NCBI GenBank assembly: GCA_034189325.1
Contig: JAXHUM010000094.1
Span: 1-62,079 of the forward strand
Direction: 5' to 3'
Origin: JAXHUM01 sp034189325
GTDB lineage: Bacteria; Desulfobacterota; DSM-4660; Desulfatiglandales; Desulfatiglandaceae
Length of the DNA stretch: 62,079 nt
A model generated the notes under the pieces. The model was not told the origin of the DNA. It saw only the letters and a list, made by a program, of their open reading frames with translations, and searched no databases. Shown in pieces: positions 59,754-62,079 of this stretch (positions are counted from its first letter, which is position 1; each line of letters starts with the position of its first letter). The position numbers were made by a program, and so were the translations under genes.

Positions 59754-62079
59754 ATGAAGGTAAGTCTGAACTGGTTAAGAGATTACGTTGACATTGATAT
59801 GTCGCCTGATGACCTGGGTCATGCCCTGACCATGACGGGACTTGAGGTAGAGAAGATCGAGCGTGTGGGTGGTTCTCTCGACAAGGTTATCGTCGCGCGG
59901 ATATCAAAGATAGAGCCACATCCTGCTGCAGAAAAGCTTTCCATTTGCCATATGGACATCGGTTCGGAGAATGTGCCGGTGGTCTGCGGAGCGCCGAATG
60001 TGAAAGAGGGCTGTCTGGTCCCACTAGCGCTGCCGGGCGCCAGGCTTGAGGACGGAACGGTTATTAAAGAATCCAGAATAAGGGGAGAGGATTCCAAAGG
60101 TATGATCCTGGCTGAAGATGAAATGGGGCTGACGGACGACCACACAGGAATCATGATTCTGCCTCACGACCTTATGCCGGGAGACTCTCTCAGCAAAGCC
60201 CTTTCTCTGCCCGACTGGGTATTTGATCTGGATCTTACCCCCAACCGGCCTGACTGTGCCAGTGTGGTGGGCGTGGCAAGGGAGATCGCAGCGGTCACAG
60301 GAAAAACCCTCAAGTGGGCAAAAATAGAACTGGCCGAGAGCGGGCCGTCGATCGGGAAATTGACAAGCGTTACCATCGATGACCCTGTTGGGTGCCCAAG
60401 GTATTCTGCAGGAGTTATTCTTGAAATCGAGATAGGGCCTTCCCCTTTCTGGATGAGATACCGGCTTTACCAATCAGGAATCAGAAGCATCAATAATATA
60501 GTGGATGTGACGAACTACGTGATGCTCGAACTGGGTCAGCCCCTCCATGCCTTTGATTATGACAGGTTGCGAGAAAACAGGATCGTGGTCAGACGTGCCC
60601 ATGAAGGGGAGGTTTTTACCACCCTTGATGGAAAAACCCATACCCTGAACAGTGAAACACTTATGATTTGTGATGGCCAGAGGCCAGTGGCCCTGGCCGG
60701 AATAATGGGAGGACTCAATTCGGAGATCTTTGAAGGAACCAGGTCCGTGTTGATGGAGAGTGCCTTTTTCGATCCGATGTGTATAAGGAGGACTTCAAAA
60801 GGCCTCGGTTTGTCCACAGAGGCCTCCTACCGTTTTGAAAGAGGTGACGATATCGGCGGTGTGACAAAGGGCCTCAAACGCTCCCTTGGTCTTATCAACC
60901 AATTGGCCGGGGGAGAAGTCGCATCGGGCGTTGTGGATAACTATCCGGTGCCTTATGTTCCTCCTATGATTGATCTCAGGGTGGACAAGACGAATCGTTT
61001 TTTAGGGACACATCTTTCAAAGGAAATGATGGCTGGCCATCTCAGGGCATTGGAAATGAAGGTGCGGGATAAAGGTGAGAATATCCTTGAAGTTGAACCG
61101 CCATCTTTCAGAGTAGATATTGCCCGGGAAGTTGATCTCATAGAAGAGGTGGCCAGGCTCACCGGTTTTGATAATATCCCTGTTACACAGCCGAAGGTTC
61201 GACCCACTGAAAGAGCAGAACAAGCCGAGCTCGGATTGCGGAACCGAATTAAAGAGATCATGGTCGGTCTCGGTTTTACCGAAACAATTACTTTCAGTTT
61301 TGTTTCTCCTGCTTCGGTTGATATCCTTGGGGTAGCCGATAAAAGCACGTTGAGGTCCTTTGTCAATATCGTCAATCCCCTTTCTATAGAAGAGTCGGTC
61401 TTACGAACAAGTCTTATCCCCGGAATCGTCTCCACAATCAGGAACAATATCCTGATTGACGAGAAGGAGTTGAAGGTGTTTGAGTGGGGGAAAGCATTTA
61501 TTCGTAAAGAGGGCAGGGAATTGCCCCTTGAACAGAGTTATCTGGTAGCTTTGATGAGCGGCCCTTTTCAACCTCAGACATGGTATCAAAAAGAAAGACC
61601 TGTTGATTTCTACGATATTAAGGGAGCTGCCGAGGTTCTTTTGAAGAGTCTTTGGTTTGAGGATATTGCCTTTGAAAAGATCTCTGATATGCCTGGATAC
61701 GATTCCGATCTTGTATCTCATATCAAGTGCGGAGGATGTCCTGTTGGGCAGGTAGGGCGTGTCTCTAGCAAAGTCCTGGCGGCTTATGATATTGAAAACA
61801 GGGATACGTATGTCCTTGAAATAGACATCGAGGCCCTTATGAAAATTATTCCCCGTGAAAAAAAGTTTCGACAGGTCACGAGGTTTCCGGCCGTACACAG
61901 AGATATCTCTTTACTTGTAGATCGTGGAGTTGAGAGCGGTAAGATTATGGACATTATCAAACAAGAGGGTGGTGAATTGCTCGACTCTGTCCGCATATTT
62001 GATCTATATGAAGGCGACAAGATAGATCCATCTGAGAAGTCACTTGCATTCAGGATCTGTTACCGATCTGAAAAAAGGA
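59754..62079 (+). CDS. pheT: Phenylalanyl-tRNA synthetase beta subunit (runs off right edge)
   Basis: The frame is open from ATG 59754 to the window edge (775 codons), beginning MKVSLNWLRDYVDIDMSPDD. The N-terminal tRNA-binding domain (about 38-148), the B3/B4 editing domain (GIRSINNIVDVTNYVMLELGQ around 240-260), B5 and catalytic-like core (HLSKEMMAGHLRALEM) and the ferredoxin-fold anticodon-binding domain (FPAVHRDISLLV) are recognised. About 25 C-terminal residues lie beyond the window. It lies 42 bases after pheS. Confidence 0.96.
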   Translation, partial: MKVSLNWLRDYVDIDMSPDDLGHALTMTGLEVEKIERVGGSLDKVIVARISKIEPHPAAEKLSICHMDIGSENVPVVCGAPNVKEGCLVPLALPGARLEDGTVIKESRIRGEDSKGMILAEDEMGLTDDHTGIMILPHDLMPGDSLSKALSLPDWVFDLDLTPNRPDCASVVGVAREIAAVTGKTLKWAKIELAESGPSIGKLTSVTIDDPVGCPRYSAGVILEIEIGPSPFWMRYRLYQSGIRSINNIVDVTNYVMLELGQPLHAFDYDRLRENRIVVRRAHEGEVFTTLDGKTHTLNSETLMICDGQRPVALAGIMGGLNSEIFEGTRSVLMESAFFDPMCIRRTSKGLGLSTEASYRFERGDDIGGVTKGLKRSLGLINQLAGGEVASGVVDNYPVPYVPPMIDLRVDKTNRFLGTHLSKEMMAGHLRALEMKVRDKGENILEVEPPSFRVDIAREVDLIEEVARLTGFDNIPVTQPKVRPTERAEQAELGLRNRIKEIMVGLGFTETITFSFVSPASVDILGVADKSTLRSFVNIVNPLSIEESVLRTSLIPGIVSTIRNNILIDEKELKVFEWGKAFIRKEGRELPLEQSYLVALMSGPFQPQTWYQKERPVDFYDIKGAAEVLLKSLWFEDIAFEKISDMPGYDSDLVSHIKCGGCPVGQVGRVSSKVLAAYDIENRDTYVLEIDIEALMKIIPREKKFRQVTRFPAVHRDISLLVDRGVESGKIMDIIKQEGGELLDSVRIFDLYEGDKIDPSEKSLAFRICYRSEKR

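Noticed and set aside
1..62079. CRISPR arrays, rRNA genes, prophage
   Set aside because: No regularly spaced repeats, ribosomal RNA segments or phage structural genes were seen.

Overview
The window looks like chromosomal DNA of an anaerobic deltaproteobacterium-like organism (Desulfobacterota; sulfate-reducing or syntrophic). This is inferred from gene content: a KorDABC-type 2-oxoacid:ferredoxin oxidoreductase, two desulforedoxin-like proteins, several B12-dependent acyl-CoA mutases, a sodium-pump-type decarboxylase and many acyl-CoA enzymes. No rRNA is present; one tRNA-Val(GAC) was found. There is no CRISPR array, phage or intact insertion sequence, but there is one 142-bp MITE-like element with terminal inverted repeats and a target duplication.

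Layout. (1) 1-25.5 kb is an acyl-CoA region. A mutase large/B12-subunit pair (746-2826) is followed on the opposite strand by a Liv-type ABC transporter operon with an acyl-CoA ligase embedded in it (2959-9800). Next come a second mutase pair (10899-13052), a class III CoA-transferase, and a seven-gene operon of two crotonases, an acyl-CoA ligase, two desulforedoxin-like proteins, an HDAC-family deacetylase and an alpha/beta hydrolase (15374-20637). A biotin carrier plus carboxyltransferase (21909-23749) converge on an OadB-type membrane subunit and a small membrane protein. (2) 25.9-28 kb is a third mutase pair, the only one with canonical methylmalonyl-CoA mutase residues. (3) 28.4-34.2 kb is signal transduction: a histidine phosphatase, a Cache-type sensor kinase, a hybrid kinase and two single-domain receivers with no DNA-binding output. 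(4) 34.2-43.3 kb holds the MITE, a PanP-like aspartate decarboxylase, transketolase, a truncated phosphotransbutyrylase coupled to butyrate kinase, and the Kor operon with an ACT protein. (5) 43.8-47.3 kb is an archaeal-type LonB protease coupled to an unrecognised protein. (6) 47.8-62 kb is housekeeping: murJ, an FKBP, mutL-miaA, an exported unknown, pgsA, tRNA-Val, then thrS-infC-rpmI-rplT-pheS-pheT, with pheT running off the window.

How the genes could work together. Inference: the Liv transporter with its coupled ligase imports and activates a carboxylic acid. The flanking atypical mutases rearrange the CoA ester, the CoA-transferase, crotonases and second ligase process it, and products reach methylmalonyl-CoA/succinyl-CoA through the canonical mutase and the sodium-dependent decarboxylase. 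Butyrate kinase and the 2-oxoacid oxidoreductase are compatible with branched-chain acid metabolism.

The most interesting observation is that the first two mutases keep the fold and the B12-binding His but have replaced nearly every substrate-contacting residue known from methylmalonyl-CoA mutase (equivalents of Tyr89, Gln197, Arg207, His244 and Gln330). They probably act on an undescribed substrate. Other notable points are an infC that appears to start at AUA, the LonB/unknown pair, and the ligase-deacetylase operon.
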